From NCBI RefSeq assembly GCF_030818255.1, contig NZ_JAUTAG010000001.1, positions 2,108,001 through 2,172,000 on the forward strand: 64,000 nucleotides of DNA, read 5' to 3'. Both the position numbers and the translations under genes were made by a program. Below are positions 17,114 through 26,607 of this stretch, in pieces. Below the pieces are notes generated by a model. That model was not told the DNA's origin. It made no database searches and worked only from the letters and a program-made list of their open reading frames with translations. The stretch is from Microbacterium sp. SORGH_AS_0969. Lineage in GTDB: Bacteria; Actinomycetota; Actinomycetes; Actinomycetales; Microbacteriaceae. The stretch's first letter is position 1. The number at the start of each line of letters is the position of its first letter.

Positions 17114-18058
17114 TCAGCTCTGCGCGGCCTCCGAGGCCTGCGACAGACGCGCGATCTCGTCGGCGCTGAGCTCGAGCGAGGTGCTGGCGAGCAGATCGGC
17201 GACCTGTTCGACCTTCGACGCGCTCGCGATGGGGGCGGCCACGGTGGGCTGAGCGCGCAGCCACGCGAGAGCGGTCGTGGCGATCGAGGCGCCGTGCGCC
17301 TGACCGATCTCGTCGAGGGCGTCGATCAGCGCGATGCCCGCGGGCGTCGCGAGCTTCGCGGCCCCCTCGGCGCGCGGCGAGTCGCCGGCGGCATCCGGAG
17401 TGCGGTACTTGCCCGTGAGGAAGCCGCTCGCGAGGGCGTAGTACGGCACGAGCGACATGCCGTACTGCTCGGCGACGGGGACGATGTCGCGCTCCACCTC
17501 GGTGCGGTGGACGAGGTTGTAGTGCGGCTGGATGGCGACGGGGAGGTCGAAGCCTCCGGCTTCGGCCAGCGATATCCACTCGCGGATGCGCTCGGCGGTG
17601 TAGTTCGACACGGCCACGTATCGCACGAGTCCGTCGGAGACGAGATCGGCGAAGCCCGCGACGGTCTCTTCGAGAGGTGTGTCGGCGTCGTCGAAGTGGG
17701 CGTAGTAGAGGTCGATGGTGTCGACGCCAAGGCGCTGGAGCGAGGCTTCTGCGGCGGCGCGAATGTTCTTCGCGCGGAGCCCCCGGAATTCGGGGTGCTG
17801 GCTGACCTTCGTGGCAACGACGACGTTCTCGGGCTTGCGCGAAGCGAGCCACTCGCCGATGAGGGTCTCGCTCTCACCGCCCGAGTTGCCGGGAGCCCAG
17901 GCGCTGTAGGCGTCTGCGGTGTCGATGAAGTTTCCGCCGCCCGCGTGGAACGCGTCGAGCACGGCGAATGAGGTGTCGCGGTCGGCCGTCCATCCGAAGA
18001 CGTTGCCGCCGAGCGAGAGGGGGACGATGTCGAGGTCGCTGCGTCCGATGCGCGTCAT
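17114..18058 (-). CDS. aldo/keto reductase
   Basis: A 314-residue TIM-barrel NADPH oxidoreductase. The catalytic tetrad is visible: Asp and Tyr in FIDTADAYSAW near residues 40-50, Lys in VVVATKVS, and His in DLYYAHFDD. The C-terminal cofactor loop (IASASKVEQVADLL) is present. Length and motifs match the family of stand-alone reductases acting on aldehydes or sugars. Substrate cannot be inferred. Monocistronic, followed by a clear hairpin. Confidence 0.92.
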   Translation of the reverse strand: MTRIGRSDLDIVPLSLGGNVFGWTADRDTSFAVLDAFHAGGGNFIDTADAYSAWAPGNSGGESETLIGEWLASRKPENVVVATKVSQHPEFRGLRAKNIRAAAEASLQRLGVDTIDLYYAHFDDADTPLEETVAGFADLVSDGLVRYVAVSNYTAERIREWISLAEAGGFDLPVAIQPHYNLVHRTEVERDIVPVAEQYGMSLVPYYALASGFLTGKYRTPDAAGDSPRAEGAAKLATPAGIALIDALDEIGQAHGASIATTALAWLRAQPTVAAPIASASKVEQVADLLASTSLELSADEIARLSQASEAAQS

Positions 18059-18203
18059 GAGAGCCCTTCCGTTGTGGTGTGGTACCTCAGGGTCAACGAC
18101 GGGTCTCGGCTCGCATTCCCGCGACGCGCGCGTCGCATGTTCGTCCGCACTCCGCGCGGGGGAGTTTTGCCCGAACGCCGCGACGTGGTGACGTCGGCGT
18201 GGG

Positions 18204-18368
18204 TCAGGATCCCCCGGACAGGATGCCGATGAGCCCGCTGATCAAGAACCACAGGCCGATGCCGGCTCCGGCGATCCAGATCACGACCGTTCCGGCGGGG
18301 TACTTCTTCTTGCCGTTCGGGTCCTTGCCGTCGGCGTTCTCGCCACTGGGCCCGTTGGGCGCGGTCAC
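18204..18368 (-). CDS. small membrane protein, 54 residues
   Basis: A polar N-terminus rich in Asn, Gly, Asp and Lys (DGKDPNGKKKYPAG) followed by one transmembrane helix (GTVVIWIAGAGIGLWFLISG) and a short Gly/Ser tail. The GTG at 18368 overlaps the stop of the upstream gene (GTGA), so it is translationally coupled to it. Function unknown. Confidence 0.65.
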   Translation of the reverse strand: MTAPNGPSGENADGKDPNGKKKYPAGTVVIWIAGAGIGLWFLISGLIGILSGGS

Positions 18369-18562
18369 GAACGCACCATCATGACGATCGAGGCGATGAG
18401 CACGGCGAGACCTCCGACGACGGCGATGGCGGCGATGATGGGCCCCCCGCCCGTGAGGAAGGCGACGACGCCGAGAGCGATGAAAAGGACACCGACGACG
18501 ATGCCGACCACCTGGTACACGCGATATCGCGCCGTACCGTCTCGGACTTCCTGTTCGCTCAC
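18365..18562 (-). CDS. small two-helix membrane protein, 65 residues
   Basis: A hydrophilic N-terminus (MSEQEVRDGTARYR) and two transmembrane helices (VVGIVVGVLFIALGVVAFLTGGG and IAAIAVVGGLAVLIASIVMMV). First gene of a two-gene unit with the overlapping 54-residue protein. No family recognised. Confidence 0.7.
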   Translation of the reverse strand: MSEQEVRDGTARYRVYQVVGIVVGVLFIALGVVAFLTGGGPIIAAIAVVGGLAVLIASIVMMVRS

Positions 18563-18669
18563 GACGACCCCCTCCCTCCAACCTAGCGAAAAGCTGGGTG
18601 TCTCCTGAGACAGTCAGTGCACGATCAGATCTCGATCCGAGGACGTTCTGCGCGGCGTAGCGTAAGCGC

Positions 18670-19167
18670 ATGGCACGCCCCGATCCCGACCCCGTCCGCC
18701 CCGGCCAGGAGTCCGTCTGGGGCTATCCGCGGCCTCCCCGCGTCGAGCGCGTCCGGAAAAGGGCGCAGATCGACTTCGGCGGTGTCCGCATCGCCGACAC
18801 CGACGACGTCGTCCGCGTGCTCGAGACGAGTCACCCGCCGGTGTACTACCTGCCGATCACCGCGTTCGGCGACGCGCTGACCCTCGGTGAGGGGGCGTCG
18901 TTCTGCGAGTTCAAGGGTGGCGCCCGCTACTTCGACGTCCACGGCGGCGGGGGAGCCGTGGCTCCGCGTGCGGCCTGGAACTATCCGAGCCCCATGCCCG
19001 GTTATGAGGTGCTTGCCGACCGCGTGGCGGTGTACGCCGGCCCGATGGATCGCGTGATCCTGGGCGGCGAGACCGTCGAGCCACAGCCGGGCGGCTTCTA
19101 CGGGGGCTGGGTCACGAGCGACCTCGCCGGTCCCTTCAAGGGTGTGCCGGGGTCGATGGGTTGGTAG
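18670..19167 (+). CDS. DUF427 domain-containing protein
   Basis: A 165-residue cytoplasmic protein whose central part matches the DUF427 fold: RVRIADTDDVVRVLETSHPPVYYLP, then FCEFKGGARYFDV, and AAWNYPSPMPGYEVLADRVAVYAGPMDRV. The C-terminal FYGGWVTSDLAGPFKG is also characteristic. Biochemical function is not established for the family. Monocistronic, divergent from the small membrane pair. Confidence 0.88.
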   Translation: MARPDPDPVRPGQESVWGYPRPPRVERVRKRAQIDFGGVRIADTDDVVRVLETSHPPVYYLPITAFGDALTLGEGASFCEFKGGARYFDVHGGGGAVAPRAAWNYPSPMPGYEVLADRVAVYAGPMDRVILGGETVEPQPGGFYGGWVTSDLAGPFKGVPGSMGW

Positions 19168-19242
19168 CGGCCCGCACGGTCTGACGCCGCCTGCGCCCGC
19201 GGATTCGTCGCGTACGGGTCGATCGCGTGCCGGGCGGCCGCG

Positions 19243-21312
19243 TCAGCTGTGTGTCGCCTCGGCGAACGCCTCCGGGACGGCCGCGTGCAGGTCGGCCAAC
19301 CAAACGCGAGCGTTTCCGTCCGATGGCGCGCGCCAATCTCCGCGCGGTGACAGTGAGCCCGCCGGCGACACCTTCGGTCCGTTGGGGATGGCCGTGCGCT
19401 TGAACTGCGCGAACCCGAAGAACCGCTGCAGGAAGACCTCGAGCCACCTCGCCACGGTGACGAGGTCGTACGAGGGTCTTTCATCCTCGGGGTAACCCGG
19501 CGGCCAGGCCCCGGCATCCGGATCCGACCAGGCGTGCGCGGCGAGGAAGGCGATCTTGGACGGGCGGAAGCCGAACCGCAGCACGTGATAGAGCGTGAAA
19601 TCGTGCAGGTTGTAGGGGCCGATGCGGTCCTCGGTGGACTGCATACGCCCGTCTTGGCCGGCGGGCACGAGCTCGGGGCTGATCTCGGTGTCGAGCACCG
19701 CCTGCAGCACCTCGACGGTGTCGGCGCTGAGCTCGCCCGAGGCGATCACCCAACGGATGACGTGCTGGATGAGCGTCTTCGGCACGCCGGGGTTCACCGA
19801 ATAGTGGCTCATCTGGTCGCCCACGCCGTAGGTCGACCATCCGAGCGCGATCTCGGACAGATCGCCCGTGCCGACGACGATGCCGCCGTTCTTGTTCGCG
19901 AGGCGGAAGAGATAGTCGGTGCGCAGCCCCGCCTGCACGTTCTCGAACGTCACGTCGTGCACCGGCTCGCCCGCCGCGAAGGGGTGACCCATGCGGGCGA
20001 GCATCTCGGATGCCGCGGGCCGGATGTCGATCTCCTCGATCGAGGCCCCGACGGCTTCGGCCAGAGCGATCGCGTTGCGCTTCGTTCTCTCGCTCGTGGC
20101 GAAGCCGGGCAGGGTGTACGTGAGGATGTCGCTGCGCGGACGGCCCATGCGATCCATGGCGCGCGCGATCACGAGCAGGGCGTGGGTGGAGTCGAGGCCT
20201 CCGCTCACCCCGAGGACCGGCTTCGGGTTGCCGATCGCCTGGAGGCGCTGAACCAGCCCCGACACCTGGATGTTGAACGCCTCGTAGCAGTCCTGCGCGA
20301 GACGGGCGGGGTCGTTGGGGACGAAGGGGAAGCGGTCGAGGGCGCGGCGCAGCCCGATGTCGCTCGCCGGCGGGGCGAGTTCGAACGGCACCGTGCGGAA
20401 GGACGGCGCCGTCGTTCGGCGGTTGTCGTCGAAGGTGCCCTGGCGGATCCGGTCTTGCCGCAGACGATCGAGATCGACATCGGCGACGCTGCGGCGCGGG
20501 CCGTCGGGGAAGCGCTCGGTCGTGTCGAGGAGCTGCCCGCCCTCGTAGATCATCGTCTGGCCGTCCCACGAGACGTCGTTCGTCGACTCGCCCTGACCCG
20601 CGGCCGCGTAGATGTAGGCCGCGAGGCACCGCATCGACTGCGACTGCGAGAGCAGGTTGCGGTCGTCGGCGCGCCCGATCGTGATAGGGCTGCCCGACAG
20701 ATTCGCCAGCACGGTCGCACCGGCCAGGGCCGCACCGGACGACGGGGGGATCGGCACCCAGACGTCTTCGCAGACCTCGGCGTGCAGCGTGAGCCCGGGC
20801 ACGTCGACGGCGTCGAACAGCAGGTCGGGACCGAAGGGCACGGTCTCGCCACCGATGAGGATGTGCTGACCCGCCTGGTCGTCGCCGCGCGCGTACCAGC
20901 GGTGCTCGTAGAACTCGCGGTAGGTCGGCAGGTACGCCTTGGGCGCCACCCCGAGAACGCGCCCTCGATGGACGACGACGGCGCAGTTGTAGAGGCGGTT
21001 GCCGTGCCGGAGCGGAGCCCCCACGAGCAGCACGGGAAGAAGATCGACGGATGCCGCGACCAGACGCTCGATGCCGGCCTCGACCGCGTCCAGCAGAGGG
21101 TCCTGCATGACGAGATCGTCGATCGCGTACCCCGTGAGGCACAGCTCGGGGAAGACGGCGATCGCGACGCCCTCCGCGTCGCACGCGCGGGCGGACTCGA
21201 GCACGGCGTCGACGTTGGTCAGGGGGTCGGCGATCGCGACGGGAATCGTGCACGCGGCGACGCGCGCGAAGCCGTGCCGGTAGACGCTCTCGAACGGCAG
21301 GTCGGTGATCAC
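19243..21312 (-). CDS. nadE: glutamine-dependent NAD(+) synthetase
   Basis: A 689-residue two-domain enzyme making NAD from deamido-NAD, ATP and glutamine. The N-terminal nitrilase-type glutaminase carries the Glu of VFPELCLTGYAIDD, a Lys in VAPKAYLPTYREFYE and the nucleophile Cys in LHAEVCEDVWVP. The C-terminal synthetase has the P-loop LGVSGGLDSTHALLV and GTGDLSEIALGWSTYGVGD. GTG 21312 is used because it gives the expected N-terminus; the open frame continuing to 21984 is a shadow of the divergent nuclease gene. It is the longer, glutamine-using class usual in actinobacteria. Confidence 0.95.
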   Translation of the reverse strand: MITDLPFESVYRHGFARVAACTIPVAIADPLTNVDAVLESARACDAEGVAIAVFPELCLTGYAIDDLVMQDPLLDAVEAGIERLVAASVDLLPVLLVGAPLRHGNRLYNCAVVVHRGRVLGVAPKAYLPTYREFYEHRWYARGDDQAGQHILIGGETVPFGPDLLFDAVDVPGLTLHAEVCEDVWVPIPPSSGAALAGATVLANLSGSPITIGRADDRNLLSQSQSMRCLAAYIYAAAGQGESTNDVSWDGQTMIYEGGQLLDTTERFPDGPRRSVADVDLDRLRQDRIRQGTFDDNRRTTAPSFRTVPFELAPPASDIGLRRALDRFPFVPNDPARLAQDCYEAFNIQVSGLVQRLQAIGNPKPVLGVSGGLDSTHALLVIARAMDRMGRPRSDILTYTLPGFATSERTKRNAIALAEAVGASIEEIDIRPAASEMLARMGHPFAAGEPVHDVTFENVQAGLRTDYLFRLANKNGGIVVGTGDLSEIALGWSTYGVGDQMSHYSVNPGVPKTLIQHVIRWVIASGELSADTVEVLQAVLDTEISPELVPAGQDGRMQSTEDRIGPYNLHDFTLYHVLRFGFRPSKIAFLAAHAWSDPDAGAWPPGYPEDERPSYDLVTVARWLEVFLQRFFGFAQFKRTAIPNGPKVSPAGSLSPRGDWRAPSDGNARVWLADLHAAVPEAFAEATHS

Positions 21313-21420
21313 CCCTCCAGTCTGGCAGGCCCCTCCGACACAGGGCAGTCGGATCGCGAACCGGGGTCGGCCTGTGGATGGCCACCCGGCGATGTCGGGG
21401 GTCCCGGTTAGCGTGGAGGC

Positions 21421-24400
21421 ATGCGGTACATCGAGCGCGACGCGCGCATCGTCTGGAGCGCCAGCGACCTCAAGGCCGCGGCCGAGTGCGAGTTCGCGTG
21501 GCTGCGCGCCATCGACGCGAAGATCGGGCGCATCGCCGCAGTCGACGATCCCGAAGACGCGACTCTCGAGCGGGCCGCGCGCCTGGGCACCGCTCACGAG
21601 CTGCGCGTGCTCGACGACTACCGCGCGCTCTTCGGCGCCGCCGTTCGCGAGATCCCCGCGGCCCGCTCCTCTGACGCCGAAGCGCTCGCCGAGGCCGTGC
21701 GCCTGACCGACGAGGCTCTCGCCGACCCCGAGGCCGAGGTGGTCTACCAGGCCGCGTTCGCCACCGCCGAGTTCGTGGGGTTCGCCGACTTCCTCGTGCG
21801 CGAGAAAGAGGCACGCATCGATGGGTCCCGTCCCTGGATCGTGCAAGACACCAAGCTCGCCCGCCGGGCCCGCGTCACCGCGCTCATGCAGCTGGCGGCC
21901 TACGTCGACCAGCTCGACCGACTCGGCGTGCCGCGGTCGGGCGAGGTCCAGCTTCTCCTGGGTGACGGAACGACGAGCACGCATCGCGTCGACGATCTCC
22001 TGCCCGTCTTCGGTCTACGTCGCTCGCGGTTGCGCTCGCTGATCGCCGACCGCCGGGTCGACCTCGGGGTCGCGGGACCGGTGATCGCGTGGGGCGACGC
22101 GCGCGGCGACCTCGACGTCGTCGCGTGCGGGCGCTGCGCCACGTGCGAGATCGAGGTCATCGCTCATCGCGACCTGCTTCTCGTCGCAGGCATGCGGCCG
22201 GTGCAGCGCGATCGACTGCGGGCGGGCGGCATCCTGACGATCGACGATCTCGCGCGATCATCCGAGGCGCCCCCCTCGATGAGCGCCGACACCTTCGCGT
22301 CGCTGCGCACCCAAGCGCGGCTGCAGCTCGACAGCCCCGCCGGTGTGCCCTCCGACGACGCGCCCGCCCACGCCGTCCCCACCTTCGAGGTGGTGGCGCC
22401 CAAGTCCCTCGGCGTGCTGCCCCGCCCCGACCACGGCGACCTGTTCTTCGACTTCGAGGGCGATCCGCTGTACACCGAGGGCGTCGGCGAGCACTGGGGG
22501 ATCGACTACCTCTTCGGCTGGGTCGACACGAGAGAGACCTACGGCGCGATCTGGGCCCACACCTTCGCCGAGGAGCGTGTCGCCCTCGAGCGCTTCCTCG
22601 ACATGGTGGCTCTGCGTCGCCAGCAGTACCCCGGCATGCACATCTACCACTACGCCCCGTATGAACCGACGCACCTTCTGACGATGGCCGCGCGTTACGG
22701 CGTGCGCGAGGCCGACGTCGACCGCCTCCTGCGCGACGGCGTCTTCGTCGACCTCTACCCGGTGGTGCGGCGTGCGCTCCGCGTCGGCTCCCGCTCGTAC
22801 TCGATCAAGAAGCTCGAGCCGTTGTACATGGGCGACGAGGTCCGCACGAGCGACGTGCAACGCGGAGACGACTCGATCGTGAAGTACGTCGAGGCCCGCG
22901 CGCTCGCCGCCGACGGCGAGGCCGAGGCCGCTCAGCGCGTGCTCGACGATCTGGCCGACTACAACCGGTACGACTGCGTGTCGACCCGGCGACTGCGCGA
23001 CTGGCTGGTCGACCGCGCACGCGAGGCTGGTGCCGTGCCCGCGCGCGGAGCAGAGCCCGACGAGCAGTCGTACGAGCCGTCGCCGCGCGCAACGGCTTTG
23101 CAACGGTGGGCGGCGGATGCCCCCGAACCCGACGCCACCGCGCTCCGCCTCGCCGCCGCCGCGATCGACTACTACCCGCGCGAAGAGAAGACCTACTGGG
23201 CGACGCACTTCCTGCGCCTGCGCGAGCCGGTGTCGGTGTGGGAAGAGACGCGCGACGTCGTGGTCGTCGACGCCGCACGATCGCGGGTCGTGGCAGATTG
23301 GCACATCCCCGAGTCGGGGCGCGGCTCCGAGCGCCGCCTGGTTGAGCTGCGCGGCGAGCTCGCTCCCGGTACGCGCCTGAGTCCGGATGCCGAGCCCTTC
23401 GCCGTCTACGATCTGCCGGCGCCGTTCCCGCTCGAGACCCGTCCGCGGTGGATCCACGGCGCACGCCGGGTCACGGTGCGCGAGGTGCTCGACGACGGAG
23501 CGATCGTCGAGGAGATCGCCGCAGACGGCGTCACCTGGGACGAGCTGCCGCTCGCCCTCACTCCTCCCGCGCCGCCCCGCGCCGGTAACCAGCAGAAAGC
23601 GATCGATGCGTGGGCCGACGCCGTCCTGGCGTCGGCCCCGACGATGCCGTCCGGCCCCGCCGCCGACATCCTGCGCCGCGTTCCGCCGCGCACCCGTTCG
23701 GGGGCGCTCGCGCCCGTGACCGCCGTCGACGGCAGTCCGGGCGATGACGAGGTCACCGCGATCGCACGCAGCGTCGCCGACCTCGAGCACAGTTACCTCG
23801 CCGTCCAGGGCCCTCCCGGGACGGGCAAGACGTACGTGGGCTCCCACGTCATCGCCCGGCTGGTCGCCGAACGCGGCTACCGGATCGGGGTGGTCGCTCA
23901 GTCGCACGCGACGATCGAGCACATGCTCGACCAGGTCATCGCGGCCGGGGTCCCGGCATCCCGTGTCGGCAAGGCGCCCAAAGACCCGAGCGCTCCGCAC
24001 GCGTTCACGGTGCTGCCGAAGAACGGGGTGGCCGCCTTCACCGCCGAGAACGCCGCCCACGGATTCGTCGTCGGCGGCACCGCGTGGGACTTCAGTCACG
24101 AGACCCGCGTTCCGCGCGGCAGCCTCGATCTCCTCGTCATCGACGAGGCGGGGCAGTTCTCGCTCGCGTCGACCATCGCCGTCTCGCTCTCGGCGCAGCG
24201 ATTGTTGCTCCTGGGCGATCCGCAGCAGCTGCCGCAGGTGAGTCAGGGTACGCATCCTGAGCCGGTCGACACCTCAGCGCTCGGGTGGATCATCGACGGA
24301 GCCGAGGTCGTGCCCCCCGAGCTCGGCTACTTCCTCGCCCGTACGCGGCGGATGCATCCCGCGGTGGCGGGCCCGGTGTCGCGGCTGTCGTACGAGGGCC

Positions 24401-24963
24401 GGCTCGCGGCGCACCCCTCGACCGCGCTGCGTCGGCTCGACGGCGTCGAGCCCGGTGTGCACGTGGTGCCGGTGCGGCACCGAGGCAACTCGACCTGCTC
24501 CAACGAAGAGGCGGCCGAGGTCGCACGTCTCGTGGGCGACCTCGTCGGACGCGCGTGGACCGGCGCCGAGGGGGGAGCGGGCGATTCCGCGACCGTGCAC
24601 GAACCGCGACCCCTGCGGGCGCAAGACGTCATCGTGATCACGCCGTACAACGCTCAGCAGGTCGCGGTCGAAGAAGCCCTCGCCGCGGCTGGTTTCGGCG
24701 ACGTGCCCGTCGGGACGGTCGACCGCTTCCAAGGGAAGGAGGCCGTCGTCGCCATCCTCACCCTCGCCGCGTCCTCCGGGCGTGAGGCCCCGCGCGGCCT
24801 GGAGTTCCTCCTGCTGCGCAACCGCATCAACGTCGCGATCTCACGCGCGATGCAGACGGCGTACGTCGTGTACTCGCCGTCGCTGCTCGACGACCTTCCC
24901 CGCACACCCGAGGGGGTGGCTCGGCTCAGCGGCTTCGCACGGCTGGTCGCCGAGGCCGATTGA
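21421..24963 (+). CDS. TM0106-type RecB-like nuclease fused to DNA helicase
   Basis: A 1180-residue multidomain protein. Residues about 1-260 are a RecB-like nuclease (GFADFLV, IVQDTKLARR, QLAAYVDQL) with a Cys cluster CGRCATCE. Residues about 330-520 hold a ribonuclease H-like DEDD domain starting LFFDFEGDPLYTEG. The C-terminal half is a superfamily 1 helicase: Walker A GPPGTGKTYVGSHV, Walker B LLVIDEAGQFS, then VDRFQGKE and NVAISRAMQTAYV. This matches the TM0106 family of putative nuclease/helicases; its cellular role (repair or defence) is not known. Its last 18 codons plus downstream sequence are duplicated after the stop. Confidence 0.9.
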   Translation: MRYIERDARIVWSASDLKAAAECEFAWLRAIDAKIGRIAAVDDPEDATLERAARLGTAHELRVLDDYRALFGAAVREIPAARSSDAEALAEAVRLTDEALADPEAEVVYQAAFATAEFVGFADFLVREKEARIDGSRPWIVQDTKLARRARVTALMQLAAYVDQLDRLGVPRSGEVQLLLGDGTTSTHRVDDLLPVFGLRRSRLRSLIADRRVDLGVAGPVIAWGDARGDLDVVACGRCATCEIEVIAHRDLLLVAGMRPVQRDRLRAGGILTIDDLARSSEAPPSMSADTFASLRTQARLQLDSPAGVPSDDAPAHAVPTFEVVAPKSLGVLPRPDHGDLFFDFEGDPLYTEGVGEHWGIDYLFGWVDTRETYGAIWAHTFAEERVALERFLDMVALRRQQYPGMHIYHYAPYEPTHLLTMAARYGVREADVDRLLRDGVFVDLYPVVRRALRVGSRSYSIKKLEPLYMGDEVRTSDVQRGDDSIVKYVEARALAADGEAEAAQRVLDDLADYNRYDCVSTRRLRDWLVDRAREAGAVPARGAEPDEQSYEPSPRATALQRWAADAPEPDATALRLAAAAIDYYPREEKTYWATHFLRLREPVSVWEETRDVVVVDAARSRVVADWHIPESGRGSERRLVELRGELAPGTRLSPDAEPFAVYDLPAPFPLETRPRWIHGARRVTVREVLDDGAIVEEIAADGVTWDELPLALTPPAPPRAGNQQKAIDAWADAVLASAPTMPSGPAADILRRVPPRTRSGALAPVTAVDGSPGDDEVTAIARSVADLEHSYLAVQGPPGTGKTYVGSHVIARLVAERGYRIGVVAQSHATIEHMLDQVIAAGVPASRVGKAPKDPSAPHAFTVLPKNGVAAFTAENAAHGFVVGGTAWDFSHETRVPRGSLDLLVIDEAGQFSLASTIAVSLSAQRLLLLGDPQQLPQVSQGTHPEPVDTSALGWIIDGAEVVPPELGYFLARTRRMHPAVAGPVSRLSYEGRLAAHPSTALRRLDGVEPGVHVVPVRHRGNSTCSNEEAAEVARLVGDLVGRAWTGAEGGAGDSATVHEPRPLRAQDVIVITPYNAQQVAVEEALAAAGFGDVPVGTVDRFQGKEAVVAILTLAASSGREAPRGLEFLLLRNRINVAISRAMQTAYVVYSPSLLDDLPRTPEGVARLSGFARLVAEAD

Positions 24964-25253
24964 GCGCGAAGCCGGCCTGTCGTGCGGGGTTTGGGGCGTG
25001 GGTTTCCGTTCGGGGCGCGGTTTTTCACGCCCCAAACGCGGAATGGCGCCCCAAACCGTGAGATCGGGCCCCGGCCCTGGGCGGGACCGCGCCGCCCGAG
25101 GGTGTGGCGCGGCTCGGCGGCTTCGCGCGACTGGTCGCCGAGGCCGATTGAGCCCGGCGCGGGCCTGTCGTGCGGGGTTTGGGGCGTGGGTTTCCGTTCG
25201 GGGCGCGGTTTTTCACGCCCCAAACGCGGAATGGCGCCCCAAACCGTGAGATC
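24907..25253. repeat. direct duplication of helicase gene 3' end plus downstream palindrome (2 x 159 bp)
   Basis: Copy 1 spans 24907-25065 and copy 2 spans 25095-25253, offset 188 bp. Each begins with the last codons of the helicase (PEGVARLSGFARLVAEAD and a near-identical PEGVARLGG version), includes the TGA, and continues into a palindrome. In copy 1 the arms are GTTTGGGGCGTG (24989-25000) and its complement (25026-25037), with a third complementary segment at 25047-25057 allowing an alternative stem. Divergence is mostly in the coding-derived part; the palindrome part is identical. This explains part of the 442-bp gene-free stretch 24964-25405. Confidence 0.9.
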
Positions 25254-25260
25254 AGGCGCT

Positions 25261-25402
25261 TGCCGCGGGGGTGCGGTCCTGCCGCGGGTGCGACCCAGCC
25301 GGGGGTGTGACCCCGCCGCGGGTGCGACCCCGCCGCGGGTGCGACCCAGCCGGGGGGGGGTGGTGAACCCGCCGGGTGCGACCCCGCCGCGGGAGAGACC
25401 CC
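25261..25402. repeat. GC-rich minisatellite with about 17-bp units
   Basis: Imperfect tandem copies of GGGTGCGACCCCGCCGC and close variants (CCCAGCCGG endings) fill the stretch between the helicase-end duplication and the upp stop codon, including a run of nine or so G near 25351-25360. No gene is present. Such arrays can form strong secondary structure and act as a termination zone for the two convergent genes. Confidence 0.8.
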
Positions 25403-25405
25403 GCG

Positions 25406-26038
25406 TCAGGCGGTGCCGTACAGGCGGTCGCCCGCGTCGCCGAGACCGGGCACGATGTAGCCCTTCTCGTTGAGGCGCTCGTCGAGAGCACCCAGCACGA
25501 GCGTGACGTCGTGGCCCTCGACCTGCTTCTCGATCGCCGCGACGCCCTCGGGGGCGCCGAGCAGGCAGATGGCGGTGACGTCCTGCGCGCCGCGCGCGAA
25601 CAGGAACTTGATTGCGGCACCGAGCGACCCGCCGGTGGCGAGCATCGGGTCGAGCACGAAGCACTGACGGTCGCTCAGGTCGTCGGGCAGGCGCTCGGCG
25701 TACGTGGTGGGCTGGAACGTCTCCTCGTCGCGCACCATGCCGAGGAAGCCGACCTCGGCGGTGGGAAGGAGCTTCACCATGCCCTCGAGCATGCCGAGAC
25801 CGGCGCGCAGGATCGGCACGACGATGGGGCGGGGCTCGCTGATCTTGACGCCCTCGGTGAGGGTCACCGGGGTCTTGATCTCGATCGTCTCGACCCGGAC
25901 GTTGCGCGTCGCCTCGTAGGCCAGCAGGGTCACGAGCTCTTCGGTCAGCTGACGGAAGACGGGCGACGAGGTCTGCTCGTCGCGCAGCACGGTCAGCTTG
26001 TGGGTGATGAGCGGGTGATCGGCGACGTGGACACGCAT
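25406..26038 (-). CDS. upp: uracil phosphoribosyltransferase
   Basis: A 210-residue salvage enzyme converting uracil and PRPP to UMP. Start [15 protein letters not shown] is the usual N-terminus of the family. The PRPP loop is [18 protein letters not shown], with uracil-binding [17 protein letters not shown] at the C-terminus; [13 protein letters not shown] is also diagnostic. The frame is open upstream to 26899, but that part is antisense to tadA. It is divergent from tadA with a short shared promoter region. Confidence 0.96.
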   Translation of the reverse strand: MRVHVADHPLITHKLTVLRDEQTSSPVFRQLTEELVTLLAYEATRNVRVETIEIKTPVTLTEGVKISEPRPIVVPILRAGLGMLEGMVKLLPTAEVGFLGMVRDEETFQPTTYAERLPDDLSDRQCFVLDPMLATGGSLGAAIKFLFARGAQDVTAICLLGAPEGVAAIEKQVEGHDVTLVLGALDERLNEKGYIVPGLGDAGDRLYGTA

Positions 26039-26096
26039 AGGCTCAAGGCTAGTCGCTTGATCGCGACGACTCCGCCTGCAAAATCCGGAAGCCCGC

Positions 26097-26579
26097 GTGA
26101 CCCCCACCGCCCTCGACATCTCGGCCATGCGCCGCGCACTGGTGCTCGCCGACGCCGCCGCCGCCGAGGGCGACGTCCCGGTCGGTGCCGTCGTGATGGA
26201 CGCGTCGGGGACCGTGCGCGCGGAGGGCCGGAATCTCCGCGAGGCGACCCACGACCCGACCGCCCACGCCGAGGTGGTCGCGCTGCGCCGCGCGGCGGAG
26301 GCCCTCGGCACCTGGCACCTCGCCGGCTGCACGCTCGTCGTCACCCTCGAACCCTGCGTCATGTGCGCGGGAGCCGTGCTGCAGGCGCGCGTTCCGAGGG
26401 TCGTTTTCGGAGCGTGGGATGCCAAGGCCGGCGCCGCCGGATCCGTGTACGACGTCCTGCGCGACAGGCGTCTGCCGCACCGGGTCGAGGTGGTCGGCGG
26501 GGTTGCCGAGCGGGAGGCATCCGAGCGCCTGCAGTCCTTCTTCGACGTGCGGCGCGACGCCGACGGACGCGTCGACTGA
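26097..26579 (+). CDS. tadA: tRNA-specific adenosine deaminase
   Basis: A 160-residue zinc deaminase converting A34 to inosine in tRNA-Arg. Zinc ligands and catalytic Glu lie in [10 protein letters not shown], with the two Cys in [14 protein letters not shown]. The downstream [18 protein letters not shown] matches the tRNA-binding part of TadA. GTG 26097 is taken as start; ATG 26127 is an alternative ten codons in. Divergent from upp. Confidence 0.93.
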   Translation: MTPTALDISAMRRALVLADAAAAEGDVPVGAVVMDASGTVRAEGRNLREATHDPTAHAEVVALRRAAEALGTWHLAGCTLVVTLEPCVMCAGAVLQARVPRVVFGAWDAKAGAAGSVYDVLRDRRLPHRVEVVGGVAEREASERLQSFFDVRRDADGRVD

Positions 26580-26607
26580 CGCCCTGGCTGACGCGGCCGC
26601 CCGGGCG

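Noticed and set aside
19534..21411. 625-residue open frame on the + strand
   Set aside because: Antisense to nadE; its composition (Arg, His, Asp, Val rich) is that of a shadow frame and it has no recognisable domain.
25261..25402. Tandem repeats considered as a CRISPR array
   Set aside because: Units are about 17 bp and contiguous without unique spacers, and no cas gene is near.
24654..25664. Open frames across the duplicated helicase end (both strands)
   Set aside because: They read through palindromes and minisatellite units and consist of Arg/Pro/Gly-rich low-complexity sequence; no start site or family support.
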